Below, piece by piece: positions 18,314 through 27,732 of a DNA stretch of 33,347 nucleotides (its first letter is position 1; each line of letters opens with the position of its first letter). The notes below the pieces were generated by a model. The model searched no databases and was not told the DNA's origin. It worked only from the letters and a program-made list of their open reading frames with translations. Source of the DNA: Verrucomicrobiales bacterium. GTDB lineage: Bacteria > Verrucomicrobiota > Verrucomicrobiia > Verrucomicrobiales > V1-33. The stretch spans positions 1 through 33,347 of the forward strand of contig JAQGPJ010000076.1 in assembly GCA_028293125.1 (NCBI GenBank), read 5' to 3'. Made by a program: the position numbers and the translations under genes.

Positions 18314-18797
18314 GGAGGATCAAAAGACCTCCACAGCGCTTTACGACGGGCACTCGACGCTGGTTTAATCGGTGAGCCTGAGAATTCTGGCTGATTCCGA
18401 GGAGGAGGACATCACGCGGAGGGGTTTTTGACTCTTTATCAAATGGAGCCCGCAGTATGGCAAGCTGGCTGCGCGGATGTCTGCCCGCCGGCGATGGACT
18501 CTCCAGATTAAACAGACGCCCTATAAACTGCCTAAGGCCCAGCGCCGGGCGCTGGGAAACCGGACGCCGGCCCATTGTTATGGGAAGGCGTTGAGTTCCG
18601 GGCGGACCGGGAGAAAGGCTGCCAGCAGGGAGATATATTCTGTCCATGGATGGCTGGATTAGCCTGCGGCATCTTGAAATAGGCTCCAGTCATGTGGCCT
18701 GAATCAGCATCCCATGCTGAATAAAACGTATTAAACTTGACCTTTACCGAAGGTTTTGGCAGAGCGGGAGAGAACCCTCCCCGGAGTATAAAATTTT
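18314..18797. other. Region without a supported gene upstream of the large secreted protein
   Basis: No product can be recognised in either strand. Near 18721-18750 the sequence GAATAAAACGTATTAAACTTGACC faintly resembles the dispersed palindrome and its right flank but fails the core pattern. The promoter of the following gene must lie here; an AT-rich stretch at 18715-18740 is the best candidate. Confidence 0.4.
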
Positions 18798-21458
18798 ATG
18801 AATGCTTTTCCGGAAAGTCCAAAAACTGGCAAAGGCAGCGTCAGTGCCAATTTGATGAGGCTGATTGCCCTGTTCGGCGTGCTTTCCGTATTCAGCATGC
18901 CTGCGGCGGGAACTCCTTTGGGAATTGCAGATGTTGAAATTGCGCCTCCGGTTGCCGCGCAGCGTGCAGATTCCAATATCAGAGCCCAGATAGCCTCCTC
19001 GTCCAGGGGGTGGCTCGTGGTCTGGGAAAACAGAGGTCTCAGGGGAGGGGGACAGTCGGAGATTCAGGGCATGTTCGTAAACAAAAATGGCACCCCGGGC
19101 AGCCCTTTCTCCTTCTCCCTGACCGGGCCAAAGGACTACCCGGTCCGTTGTGAGGAAGCTGCGGTCACCGCAGCCGGGGATGGCTTTGTGATCGCATGGA
19201 CGGAGATAAACACAGCCGGGGAAACCTACCATGCGAGGATTGCGGCATGCACACTCAATCCTGAAGGAAAAATGGATCGAAGCCCCCGGTATATCACGGA
19301 GGAGGCCACTTTGAGCCGGTTTCCACGGGTTGCCTCCTCGGGATCGCTGATTCTTGTCTCCTGGTTGAACGATATCCAGCTGGACCACACCTTGGAGATA
19401 CAGGGAAGGATGCTCAGCCATGATCTGGCACCACTGGGAGGGCCATACAACATCTCCCCACCGGGAGTCGCCCAGCAGCAGGGGAATCTGGTTTTTTCCG
19501 GCAACTCATTTCTCAGCACCTGGATCGCCGCTCCCGCCGTGGGAGGAGCCAGTTCCGCCCAAGGGGCCGTCCTGAGTCCGACCGGTGTGGTTGAAAAGTA
19601 CATTTCAATTTCTGCGGCTGGAAGCGAGAACTACCTGTCCACGGTCCCCCTGGGTTCCGGGTTTTTGGCCGTCTGGCATGATTTTTCCCTGTCATTCGGC
19701 ACCGGAGCCGGAGTTTTCGGAGCCATCAAAGCGGCACGGATCACCGGCGACGGCCAGGTTCTCGATAACCCGCCCCTGACAGTGCGCCGGAATGATAACA
19801 ATGATCCCGTTGTTTTTACAAGGGGATCAGGAAATTTCTCCCACGCGCTCATCAGCTGGACTGAATCCCATAAGGAAAGCGCACAGTCACATCTTGAGAC
19901 CCGGATCGTGCGCCCTGACGGATCCATGACGGAACCCGCGGGAGATCCCGTTCTGGAGGAGGATTTTCAAATTTATGATGCGCAATCCAGCCCCTGTCCG
20001 GAAGCATGGCTTCTGGCATACAGCCGCCCCCTCCCGGTTCCGTTCAATGGACAATGGATTTCGGGTATGTTCGTGCGCCGCCTGAATGCGGATGGGGGCC
20101 CCTCGGGTGCTGAGACGCCTGTCAGTTTGTCAAGCAACCGGATGCAGGCGCTGGCGCTTTCGGAACTGAAGGACGGTTTTGTTGCGGTTTGGCAGGACGA
20201 CCGGAATGAACGGGATAACGAATGGGATATTTACGCCCGGCGGTTCAAAAAAGACGGAACGCCCTTGGACGCCGTTCCGATACTGGTTGGCGGGGGCGTG
20301 GAGGATCAGGGTTCCCCGTCGGTGGCGGGCCTTGATGATGTCTGGGCAGTGGCATGGAGGACCGATCTGCCAGGGCGAAGCCGGATAGAGGCCAAGGTCA
20401 TGCGCGGCGGGACGGCCGTCTCCGAAACTAAAATTCTGGATGAGGGTGCGGACAATCTTCCGAAGGCTCCTGCAATCGCGGCGGGAGCAAATGGTTTTTT
20501 GGCGGTTTGGGTGGGCCGGGCCAATGATCCAGTGGAAGACCCTTTTCATGCCATCAGGGGCACGCATTTATCTCCGGAGGGCAATGCCGGGACCCCCGGC
20601 GGCTTTGTTGTCAGCCTGAAAGCGGGCCGGCATCAGCAGGCTCCGGCGGTCGCAGGCAATTCCTCGGGTTATTATGCGGCATGGACAAGCAATGCGGGCG
20701 GCAACGGGAGTGCCGCGGCTCTGCTGGGCAGGCTCCTACCTGGCCAACCAGCGCAGCCACTAGGGAGCGCGATATCTGTCATTTCCAATTCCGACACCCC
20801 AAGGGGAGTGGACATCGCCGCTCATGACCCGAATTATTTGGTGGTATGGCGCGCGGGTCATGATGTGGACCGGATTGAGGGGGTGAGAATCAGTTCCGAG
20901 GGCGGGATACTCCGCACTCCGGTGCTGTTGGCCGATCCCGCCAGCTTCGGGCCCTTGCTGAAAGAGCCTGCCGTGGCCCCGTCAGGCGATGGGTGGGTGC
21001 TTGGTTGGCTGACGGACCGCCGGCTGTGCGGGAGGCGGATTTCGGATGATGAGGCCCTGACGGCGCATCCGGTGTTTGAGCCGCATCCGCCGGTTGCCCC
21101 TTTCACTTGGGATTTGGACACGCTATCCTGCGCCGTTCTCGGGGGCAGAATACTTTTCGGCGTTGTGGAGGAGGGAGTTCACCGCGCATCCGCTGTTTTG
21201 ACCGTGCCGGGGGAGAAGGTTCCATCTCTGAGAATCGCGCTCCTGCTTGGATCATGGGTGCATGTGACGGTGGATCCAAGCCCCTACTTCCCGATAAATC
21301 CGCAAAAGCTGGAAATGAGCGCGACGGGAACGGATTGGCGCCCTGTGGCTTCACTGCCCAAGGGAAGTTACTGGCTGAGCCCGGAGGGGGGGATTCTGGT
21401 CAAAGCCGAGGTGCCATCCCTGTTTTTCCGACTGCGTGCCAGTCTGGACCAGGAATGA
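18798..21458 (+). CDS. Large secreted protein with propeller-like W-x-D-x-R repeats
   Basis: An 886-residue exported protein. The N-terminus is polar for about 18 residues, then hydrophobic (LMRLIALFGVLSVFSMPAAG), which fits a signal peptide with a cut near AAGTP. The rest consists of about a dozen degenerate repeats of 50-70 residues built around G-[FW]-[LV]-[AV]-x-W, such as GFVIAWTEIN, GFLAVWHDF, GFVAVWQDDRNERDNEWD and GFLAVWVGRAND. Each is followed by strands resembling IYARRFKKDGTPL. This pattern is known from secreted beta-propeller proteins of myxobacteria and PVC bacteria; no enzyme active site is visible. The ATG at 18798 has GGAG 12 bases upstream. The C-terminus (VPSLFFRLRA) resembles ends seen on verrucomicrobial secreted proteins. 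Binding or adhesion is a guess. Confidence 0.85.
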   Translation: MNAFPESPKTGKGSVSANLMRLIALFGVLSVFSMPAAGTPLGIADVEIAPPVAAQRADSNIRAQIASSSRGWLVVWENRGLRGGGQSEIQGMFVNKNGTPGSPFSFSLTGPKDYPVRCEEAAVTAAGDGFVIAWTEINTAGETYHARIAACTLNPEGKMDRSPRYITEEATLSRFPRVASSGSLILVSWLNDIQLDHTLEIQGRMLSHDLAPLGGPYNISPPGVAQQQGNLVFSGNSFLSTWIAAPAVGGASSAQGAVLSPTGVVEKYISISAAGSENYLSTVPLGSGFLAVWHDFSLSFGTGAGVFGAIKAARITGDGQVLDNPPLTVRRNDNNDPVVFTRGSGNFSHALISWTESHKESAQSHLETRIVRPDGSMTEPAGDPVLEEDFQIYDAQSSPCPEAWLLAYSRPLPVPFNGQWISGMFVRRLNADGGPSGAETPVSLSSNRMQALALSELKDGFVAVWQDDRNERDNEWDIYARRFKKDGTPLDAVPILVGGGVEDQGSPSVAGLDDVWAVAWRTDLPGRSRIEAKVMRGGTAVSETKILDEGADNLPKAPAIAAGANGFLAVWVGRANDPVEDPFHAIRGTHLSPEGNAGTPGGFVVSLKAGRHQQAPAVAGNSSGYYAAWTSNAGGNGSAAALLGRLLPGQPAQPLGSAISVISNSDTPRGVDIAAHDPNYLVVWRAGHDVDRIEGVRISSEGGILRTPVLLADPASFGPLLKEPAVAPSGDGWVLGWLTDRRLCGRRISDDEALTAHPVFEPHPPVAPFTWDLDTLSCAVLGGRILFGVVEEGVHRASAVLTVPGEKVPSLRIALLLGSWVHVTVDPSPYFPINPQKLEMSATGTDWRPVASLPKGSYWLSPEGGILVKAEVPSLFFRLRASLDQE

Positions 21459-21729
21459 TTCCAACCTTCCTGTAAGCCGCACCAGCGCATGGGTCGGTTC
21501 ATCATTCCGCCATACGATGAAGCTGCCAGTGGTCCATTTCAATTTGAGCAGAAGGTGATTTTGCGGATCCATCCTGGCCTTTGTTGGAAAATTTGGTTCT
21601 TCCGGGTTTTCCGTGGTGCGTCAAACGGCAGGCAGCATGTCCAGTTTGCCTAAAAAGAAGAGGACCCGGACACGGAAGTTGCTGAACTGGCGCAGGCTGG
21701 AGGTCCGGAGAGCAAGCGTGAAGTGGGAC

Positions 21730-21809
21730 GCAACGTATTTTGGAACCAATAAAATACATTATTGTGTTGGCTGGCCCGCTTGGCGGGACACCCTGAAAAG
21801 GCGGCTTTC
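21730..21809 (+). repeat. Dispersed palindromic element, copy D (type 1 right flank)
   Basis: Core CAATAA-AATACA-TTATTG at 21747-21764, identical to copy H from ATTTTGG to TTATTGTGT. The right flank has a hairpin (CCCGC-TTG-GCGGG) and then GACACCCTGAAAAGGCGG at 21787-21804. Confidence 0.9.
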
Positions 21810-22077
21810 CACCCTCGATTGCCCCGCAGTCTGCGGGCGTCAGCTGAACCATTCCATCAGCCACAGACACCCCTTCCGGATCAGACACCACAGGCCAAAG
21901 AGAGCGCGAAGCGCAATCTCCGCCACGAGGTGGCCCAAAAGGCTGGAGCCTGAGGGGCAGTAACGGGGCAGCCGGGCTGCGCCCGGATCCCCAAAGACCA
22001 TCAGCCGGAGGCGTGAGTTGGAGCGTGGCCGGAAGAAGCGCATTTTGATGGTCGGGGTGGAACTGTTCATCATCCGA

Positions 22078-22110
22078 CGGATTCAATAAAGCACATTATT
22101 GGATCGGCGG
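22078..22110 (+). repeat. Dispersed palindromic element, copy D2 (type 3 right flank)
   Basis: Core CAATAA-AGCACA-TTATTG at 22084-22101. Its right flank GGATCGGCGGC matches copy F (GGATCGGCTGC). The left flank is short (GGATT). Confidence 0.75.
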
Positions 22111-22412
22111 CTTCCCTTGGCGCGGCCCTCCGCAGTGCGTGATTTATCCAGGATCCCTTATCGCCCGCCAGCGGTCTGCGCTTATTGTTGAAAACCTACC
22201 TGCTGGCTTGCCCCGCCAGTCCTTTTGACGGCCCCGAAAACCTCGAATAGGTGGAATTCTCCGATGATGGATGATTTTAATTTTTCTTCTTGATGGGCGG
22301 ATAGCGTTCATGATATGCGGGGGCTCTTCGGTGCCGGAACAGGCGGACGGTGATGCCGGAGAGAACCCTGCGGGCCCGGCCCAGTCTCTCCTCCGGCAGG
22401 CCGTTTTTGCCT

Positions 22413-22667
22413 ATGAAACGCCCTCCGCCCCTCCTTGCCGGCCGGCTGACCGCCGTGCTGACCATGCTTCTGCCTTGCTCCCCGGCCTCACTGGAGGCCG
22501 TCGTGCCGGCGGTGGCGGTGGGAGGCCAGCACAGCCTCTTTCTGACAGCGGGCGGGTCAATTCAGGGCCGGGTTCACACCCTGCAGTCACTCCCCCTGCA
22601 ATGTAAAGGCTGCGGTGCGCCTTTGGGGGCCGCTCTTCTTTTCTCTTCAACCCCGCATATCCGGTAA
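22413..22667 (+). pseudogene. Truncated secreted RCC1-repeat protein
   Basis: A signal peptide (MKRPPPLLAGRLTAVLTMLL) is followed by the first strand of an RCC1 repeat, AVAVGGQHSLFLTAGGSI. In the family this is normally continued by a W-x-W-G-x-N-x-x-G-Q-L-G stretch. Here the similarity ends at about 22563 and unrelated residues lead to a stop at 22667. The 5' end of the gene is thus intact and everything downstream is missing. RCC1-type propellers are common secreted repeat proteins in this group of bacteria; the remaining 50 residues cannot fold as one. Confidence 0.55.
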
Positions 22668-22767
22668 TGACGCCTGTCAGGTGATTTCTCACCGCCACGA
22701 AAGGTCTGATGCAGGGTTTTCCGGCAATTCACACCTTCAGTTCCCGGCGGGCTCACACTCCCCGGCA

Positions 22768-23541
22768 TCAGCAGGGGCTGCCGCCGGTGATATTTGTTTC
22801 GCGGCTGCGCCGCCGCCGGAAAAGGGCAAGGCCCAGACCTCCGGAGGCGGAGAGCAAAGGGACTGAGGGCTCCGGAACAACACGCCTTCCCACCAGCTGT
22901 CCGGAGAGGGTCAGGGCGCCGTCCGCATCGTCAAACGCCGTGAAGGACACAGTGGTTTCGATCGGAAGGGTGAGCGTCTCCACCCCGCCGGCCACGGTGA
23001 GGGTTCCGGGGGCGGAGGCAAGATTGGGTGAACCCTTCCCGTGCAAATCCTGATATCCCCGGGCAGTGCCGCCGCCGGAAAACCACAGGCTCCCGCCTGA
23101 GATGAAAAAGCCGAAGTCCCGCGTTCCGAACATTCCGTCCGCCGTGTCAAGGTGGCCGCCAAACTCATTGCTGATGTAGAGGGAGATGTCTTCGATGGAG
23201 AGGAGGGTCAGCCCCCTGCCCGGCACCTGTCCCTCAAGGCCGAAGGCGGCCGTCAGGTCCCCTTCACTCCCGCCCGGCAGCTGCGGGGCCGACTGGTTGA
23301 GGGAAACGAGTGTTGCGGTCCCCAAGATCAGCATGGCGCCGCTGAGCTCACCCTCGATAAAGCCGCTGAATCCCGTGGTATCACTGCCGGGGGTTTGCGG
23401 CACAAGGGCGGCGCCGGCAATGGAGACCCGGACAGAGAAGACACTCGCGCCGCTGTCCAGCGCATAGCGGACAAGGGCGCCGGAGGCGGACGCAACCGGC
23501 AGCGCGGCCAGTGCAAGAGCAGGCAAAATAAAGCGCTTCAT
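22768..23541 (-). CDS. PEP-CTERM sorted extracellular protein
   Basis: A 257-residue exported protein. The signal peptide MKRFILPALALAALPVASAS begins at the ATG at 23541, the first start that gives one. The body is a beta-rich domain without recognised catalytic residues (for example ISLYISNEFGGHLDTADG). The C-terminus carries VPEP (residues 222-225), a hydrophobic stretch (LLSASGGLGLALF) and the basic cluster RRRRSR, the three parts of a PEP-CTERM sorting signal. Such proteins are recognised by an exosortase, which removes the tag at the cell surface, often in exopolysaccharide or biofilm contexts; no exosortase gene lies in this window. A glycosyltransferase is transcribed divergently upstream. 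Confidence 0.85.
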   Translation of the reverse strand: MKRFILPALALAALPVASASGALVRYALDSGASVFSVRVSIAGAALVPQTPGSDTTGFSGFIEGELSGAMLILGTATLVSLNQSAPQLPGGSEGDLTAAFGLEGQVPGRGLTLLSIEDISLYISNEFGGHLDTADGMFGTRDFGFFISGGSLWFSGGGTARGYQDLHGKGSPNLASAPGTLTVAGGVETLTLPIETTVSFTAFDDADGALTLSGQLVGRRVVPEPSVPLLSASGGLGLALFRRRRSRETNITGGSPC

Positions 23542-24195
23542 GACATGGGGAGGAAATGATTCAAGGCGATGCGGGAATTGCTGGGGGGGACTTGAAGCCT
23601 CCCGTAAGCCCTTGAGTATCAGGCTCGCCGCTCCCGGCCAAGGAAAATCCGGCATAACCCGCTTCGCCCGGCCTCCGGCACTTATTCCGGTTTTCCCTGG
23701 CCCTCCGCTCTGAGCCTGATGGGACGTCATTATCGGATTTCGTGCGGTGAAATGCCCTTCTGAAGGGCCTTTCAGGCAATTCTCTGCTGACCTCCACTCC
23801 CACCACACCGATTCAGAGCCCCCACTCATTCCCGTTACCGCCCTTAGTGCCCTTCGGGCAGGGCTGGGGAGCTTCACGCCTGATACAGATTATGATGCCA
23901 TCACCATCCAAACCATCAGGCAGCGGCGGTTCGATCGCAATATTGCCCAGCGCGGCACCCGTTCCAACCGTCGGAGCTGATCTGTTGTTCAAGCTTCCAT
24001 GAATGTAATCGGCCCTCCCATCGCCATGAGGCGAAATGAATTTTGGGCACAATAAGATCTATTATTAGGTTGGCAGGTTTGCCGGCAGGCCACCCTGAAA
24101 AAGCGGTTTTTCCGCCGTTTCTGTCCCCGGTCCTGCGGCTCGGGCCGGTATTCACACTGCCGGCATCCGTGACACCCGATGCCGGCAGCACACCC
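23542..24195. other. Divergent intergenic region with repeat copy E
   Basis: It separates the PEP-CTERM gene (minus) from the glycosyltransferase (plus) and should hold both promoters. A minus-strand frame at 24052-23813 contains a calcium-loop-like HGDGRADYI and could be a scrap of an FG-GAP or similar protein, but this is too little to call. Repeat copy E lies about 80 bp upstream of the glycosyltransferase start. Confidence 0.45.
24034..24113 (+). repeat. Dispersed palindromic element, copy E (type 1 right flank)
   Basis: Core CAATAA-GATCTA-TTATTA at 24050-24067 with one mismatch in the last base. The left flank ATTTTGGG is conserved. The right flank has GGTTGGCAGGTTTGCC (itself a small hairpin) and CACCCTGAAAAAGCGG, 23 bp from the palindrome. 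Confidence 0.85.
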
Positions 24196-24902
24196 ATGCT
24201 CTCATTCATCATTCCAGCCCACAATGAGCAGGCCTGGCTTGGCCGTTCTCTCCCAGCCATCCGGGTGGCGATGGCGGAGGTTGAAGCCTCCCACGAAATA
24301 ATCGTCGTGGACGATGCCTCCACGGACGCGACGGCCTCTATCGTCCAAAGCCATGGGGAGCGGGCCATAAGAGTGGAGCACCGGCAGATCTCCCTCACGA
24401 GGAATGCGGGTGCTAAAGAGGCGCGGGGGGACATTTTCCTTTTCGTGGACACGGACACGCTGGTGACCGCGGAGGTGGTCCGCTCCGCGCTCCTCGCCCT
24501 CGGCGATGGAGCCGCCGGGGGCGGGGCGTGCCGCGCTTCGAGGGGCAGTTGCCGTTCTGGTTCCGGGCTCCGTATCCCGCCATGGTCTTCGCGATGCGCC
24601 GGGTCCTGCATCGGACCGGCGGGGCCTTCCTGTTCTGCACCCGCCAGGGATTTGAAGCCACGGGCGGATTCAGCGGGGCGCACTATGCGGCGGAGGAGGA
24701 CGTCTGGATCAAAGCCCTCAAACGCCACGGAAGGTTCACCGTGCTGGCGGAGGCGGTGGTCACATCGGGCCGCAGTCTGCGCACCCAGTCCTTCCTGAGC
24801 ATCGCGCAGGTGTTCCTGCTGCTGGCCGTGCGGGGCGCGGACGGATTCCGCAGACGCGAGGGGCTGGATCTGTGGTACCGGCCACGGCGGGAGGAAAAAT
24901 AA
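24196..24902 (+). pseudogene. Family 2 glycosyltransferase with a single frameshift
   Basis: The first part (MLSFIIPAHNEQAWLGRSL, ATG at 24196) is a classic GT-A fold start, with EIIVVDDASTD at residues 34-44 and the metal-binding DTD at 85-87 (FLFVDTDTLV). Near 24520-24527, in a run of G residues, the frame is lost. The protein continues in another frame from 24528 (PRFEGQLPFWF, FEATGGFSGAHYAAEEDVW, IKALKRHGRF) to a TAA at 24902. Together about 235 residues match the usual length of a short cytoplasmic glycosyltransferase that moves a sugar from a nucleotide donor to a lipid or sugar acceptor. One missing base explains the break, so this may be a sequencing error, a new pseudogene or, less likely, programmed frameshifting. 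Repeat copies E and F bracket the gene. Confidence 0.8.
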
Positions 24903-25469
24903 TGAGGCGCTTTTTTCTGCTTTTCCGACCATGAGCTCACAGCGGGGGACAACGGATTTCGGACCAATAACTTTTATTATTGGATCGGCTGCGCGTCGGG
25001 GCAGCAGGGCAGCAGGGCAGCGGCAACGGGAATTGGGAGTTCCCGCGCCCGCTTCAAAGGCTTCCGCCGGAGCAGGCTCCGCTCCACCCTGAACCCCAAT
25101 GACAGCTTTTCAAACAGGTTTCAGCCCTCAGGAAAAGCCAACGGACTGTTTGCCCTTTGGAACTCCACGTCCGCGTTTTTCCGGCAGGATCAGGCGGAGC
25201 CCGCCGGGAAAATGAGGGCACGAAATCATGAAGACTGAAGCTTGTCCAAAAGCTCCCGGCAGGGCCACCTCCGAAGCTCCCACACCCCTCCTCCACATGC
25301 CGGGCGGTTTCTCTTGCGCGAATGCATCGCTCCGGGCATAGTGGGGAAAATCAGGTGCGGATTTCTCCCGTTTTCTGATTATCCCGTATTTTCCGGGCAC
25401 TTCCGCAGCAGAGTAAGGGTGATCACCTTCTGCAATGCCGCCGGTCAAGCAACACTGCCATCCTGCAAT
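24903..25469. other. Intergenic region with repeat copy F and a short tandem repeat
   Basis: Repeat copy F lies 50-90 bp downstream of the glycosyltransferase. Three copies of an 8-bp unit (GGGCAGCA, GGGCAGCA, GGGCAGCG) follow at 24999-25022. The reading frame of the beta-helix protein is open upstream to 25242, but that part has no signal peptide and looks non-coding. No other gene is seen. Confidence 0.5.
24950..24992 (+). repeat. Dispersed palindromic element, copy F (type 3 right flank)
   Basis: Core CAATAA-CTTTTA-TTATTG at 24965-24982. The left flank CAACGGATTTCGGAC matches H and D. The right flank GGATCGGCTGC matches D2. Confidence 0.85.
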
Positions 25470-27641
25470 ATGGGAACATTGAGATTTGCTGCCGCGTTGA
25501 GCCTCCTGGTGGCAATGGGGGGATTTCAGTTTCTGCCGGATGCGGCGGCCGCCGCGCCGGGTGAAGGCACGGGCCGCGTGGACCTCTATGTGTCAACGCG
25601 CGGGAATGACCGCTGGTCGGGGCGGCGGGCCGACCCCGGTGAGGGGGATGGTCCATTCGCTTCCGTCGCGCGGGCCCGCGAAGCCGTCCGGGCACTGCTG
25701 AAGGCACAGAGAACCCCGGAACCGGTCCGCGTCGTCCTGCGCGGCGGAACATACTATCCTGACGCCACGCTTGAGTTCGGTCCGGAGGACTCGGGCACCG
25801 GGGGCAATCCGGTGACTTACGCCGCCGCACCGGGTGAAGAAGTGGTGCTGAGTGGAGGACACCGTCTGAATGGCGGCCGTTGGGACGAAGCGAACGGGCG
25901 AAAGGTCTGGACGGTGGACATCCCGGAGGTGAGGGAGGGCACGTGGCGCTTCCGGCAACTCTTTGTCAATGGCGGGCGCCGGCCGCGGACCCGGTTGCCA
26001 AAGCACGGGGAATACCGCATTGAATCACTGCCGGGCTACACGGGGGATTTTCTGCGAAGTCCCACGAAGCATTTCGTCTATGCCCCGGGCCACATTGTGC
26101 CTTCCTGGCGCAATCTGCGGGACGTGGAGGTTGTGGGGATCACGCGCTGGCTGGACAACCGGTTGCCGGTCGAAAGCGTCAACGGCGGGACGCGCACGGT
26201 CACCTTCGACCGCCCGAGCCTTTTTGCCCTCGTCTCCTCGGCCCCTTGGGGTGATGGCACCGCCACACCCTCGGTTTACTGGGTCGAGAACGTGTACGAA
26301 GCTCTGGACACCGCGGGCCAGTGGTATCTTGACCGCGCGCAGGGCCGTCTCCATTACCTGCCACAGCCGGGCGAGGACATGGCCACGGCTGAGATCATCG
26401 CGCCGCGGCTCCTGCGCGTGGTGCAGGTGGCCGGGCGCCCGGAAGCGCCCGCGCATGACATCCGCTTCGAAGGCATCACATTTTCCCATACCGAATGGCA
26501 GCCGCCGGCGGACTACGCCTCATCGCTTCAGGCTGGAATCGAAGTGCCCGGCGCCCTTTTGTTCGACTGGGCCGAAAGATGCGCTGTCACCGGCGGGCGC
26601 ATCGAACACACCGGCAACTACGGCATTGAGGTGGGTGTGGGCTGTTCCGACATTGAGATTTCACACAACCAGATCACCGACCTCGGAGCGGGAGGAATCC
26701 GGATCGGCCATTTCTTCTCCTGGGAGACGGACGGTTCGGGCCAAATGACAGAGCGGGGCAGGCAGCGCAAAGCCGCTATGCCCCAGGGCCCGCACAGCCA
26801 GCGGATCACGGTGGCGGATAATGTGATCGCCCACTGCGGGCGGTTCACTCCGGAGGCGGCAGGCGTGTTCGTGGGCGACAACGCCAACAACCAGATCATT
26901 CACAACCACGTCCATGATCTGTTTCAGTGTGGTATCTCGGTGGGATCGGTCCAGGACTTCGGGCCGGGCCAGGCCCGGAGCAATATCATCGAGCACAACC
27001 ACGTTCACGACACCGGCCAGGGCATGCTCAGCGATGTGGCGGGCATCTACACGTGCAGCACGCCGGCCACCCGCATCCGCTACAACCGGGTGCATGATGT
27101 CTCGCGCCGTGACTATGGCGGCTGGGGAATCTATCCGGATGAAGGCAGCCACGACCTCTTGATCCAAAACAACCTTGTCCACCGCTGTCAGGACGGGGCC
27201 CTGTTCGCGCACCACAACCGGAATATCACGGCGGAGAACAACATCTTCGCCTTCAATGGCACGGCGCAAATCGAGCGTTACGGCACCGGCGGATTCGAGC
27301 TCAACTGCCGGCGAAACATCATTTATTATCAGGAGGGACTGGCGGTCGGGAGCTCCGGCATCGGGAACAGCGGGACCGGCGTGTGCGTGTTCGACCGCAA
27401 CATCTATTGGAACACTTCAGGCGCGCCGGTGCTGTTCGGTTCCAAAAGCTTCGCCGGGTGGCAGGCGCTGGGACAGGACGGGCACAGTCTCATCGCGGAT
27501 CCGCTGTTCATGGACCCGAAGCAGGGGGACTTCAAACTGCGCCCGGAATCTCCGGCGCCGCAAACAGGCTTCGAGCCCTGGGACACGTCCGCGGTTGGAC
27601 CGCGCCCGCTTTCAATTGTGAGAAAGGCCGGCGCGGAGTAA
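25470..27641 (+). CDS. Secreted right-handed parallel beta-helix protein, probable carbohydrate-active enzyme
   Basis: A 723-residue exported protein. The ATG at 25470 gives a signal peptide (MGTLRFAAALSLLVAMGG, cut near AAAA). It is followed by the typical opening DLYVSTRGNDRWSG, then DGPFASVARAREAVR and VVLRGGTYYPDATLEFGPED. About residues 300-680 contain repeated beta-helix coils with N-ladder positions, such as NQIIHNHVHDLFQCGI, NIIEHNHVHDTGQGM, RIRYNRVHDVSRRDYGG and NNLVHRCQDGALFAHHN. This layout is known from polysaccharide lyase-like and GH141-like proteins that attack plant or algal glycans; I cannot assign the exact family or substrate. The gene is complete. It stands alone, converging with the next minus-strand gene 92 bp away. 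Confidence 0.87.
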   Translation: MGTLRFAAALSLLVAMGGFQFLPDAAAAAPGEGTGRVDLYVSTRGNDRWSGRRADPGEGDGPFASVARAREAVRALLKAQRTPEPVRVVLRGGTYYPDATLEFGPEDSGTGGNPVTYAAAPGEEVVLSGGHRLNGGRWDEANGRKVWTVDIPEVREGTWRFRQLFVNGGRRPRTRLPKHGEYRIESLPGYTGDFLRSPTKHFVYAPGHIVPSWRNLRDVEVVGITRWLDNRLPVESVNGGTRTVTFDRPSLFALVSSAPWGDGTATPSVYWVENVYEALDTAGQWYLDRAQGRLHYLPQPGEDMATAEIIAPRLLRVVQVAGRPEAPAHDIRFEGITFSHTEWQPPADYASSLQAGIEVPGALLFDWAERCAVTGGRIEHTGNYGIEVGVGCSDIEISHNQITDLGAGGIRIGHFFSWETDGSGQMTERGRQRKAAMPQGPHSQRITVADNVIAHCGRFTPEAAGVFVGDNANNQIIHNHVHDLFQCGISVGSVQDFGPGQARSNIIEHNHVHDTGQGMLSDVAGIYTCSTPATRIRYNRVHDVSRRDYGGWGIYPDEGSHDLLIQNNLVHRCQDGALFAHHNRNITAENNIFAFNGTAQIERYGTGGFELNCRRNIIYYQEGLAVGSSGIGNSGTGVCVFDRNIYWNTSGAPVLFGSKSFAGWQALGQDGHSLIADPLFMDPKQGDFKLRPESPAPQTGFEPWDTSAVGPRPLSIVRKAGAE

Positions 27642-27732
27642 TGATCCAGGAAGCTGTTCAGTGAGCGTGCCGTCCCTGCGCACCCCTGACACTGAAAGCG
27701 GGCGGTGTAAGGAGAACCGGGGCGCGTGCGCT

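Larger units (their letters stand above)
21459..22412. other. Region of 954 bp with two repeat copies and no certain gene
   Basis: Repeat copies D and D2 lie 337 bp apart (core to core). Between them a 77-residue minus-strand frame (22073 to 21840, starting MNSSTPTIKMRFF and ending LIRKGCLWLMEWFS) fits the interval closely. I do not recognise it and cannot support it by homology. A half-copy of the repeat (TTATTGTTGAA) is visible near 22172. Nothing else stands out. Confidence 0.45.

Noticed and set aside
18716-18750. Possible decayed repeat copy (GAATAAAACGTATTAAACTTGACC)
   Set aside because: Neither half-site matches and the centre is too short; similarity may be chance.
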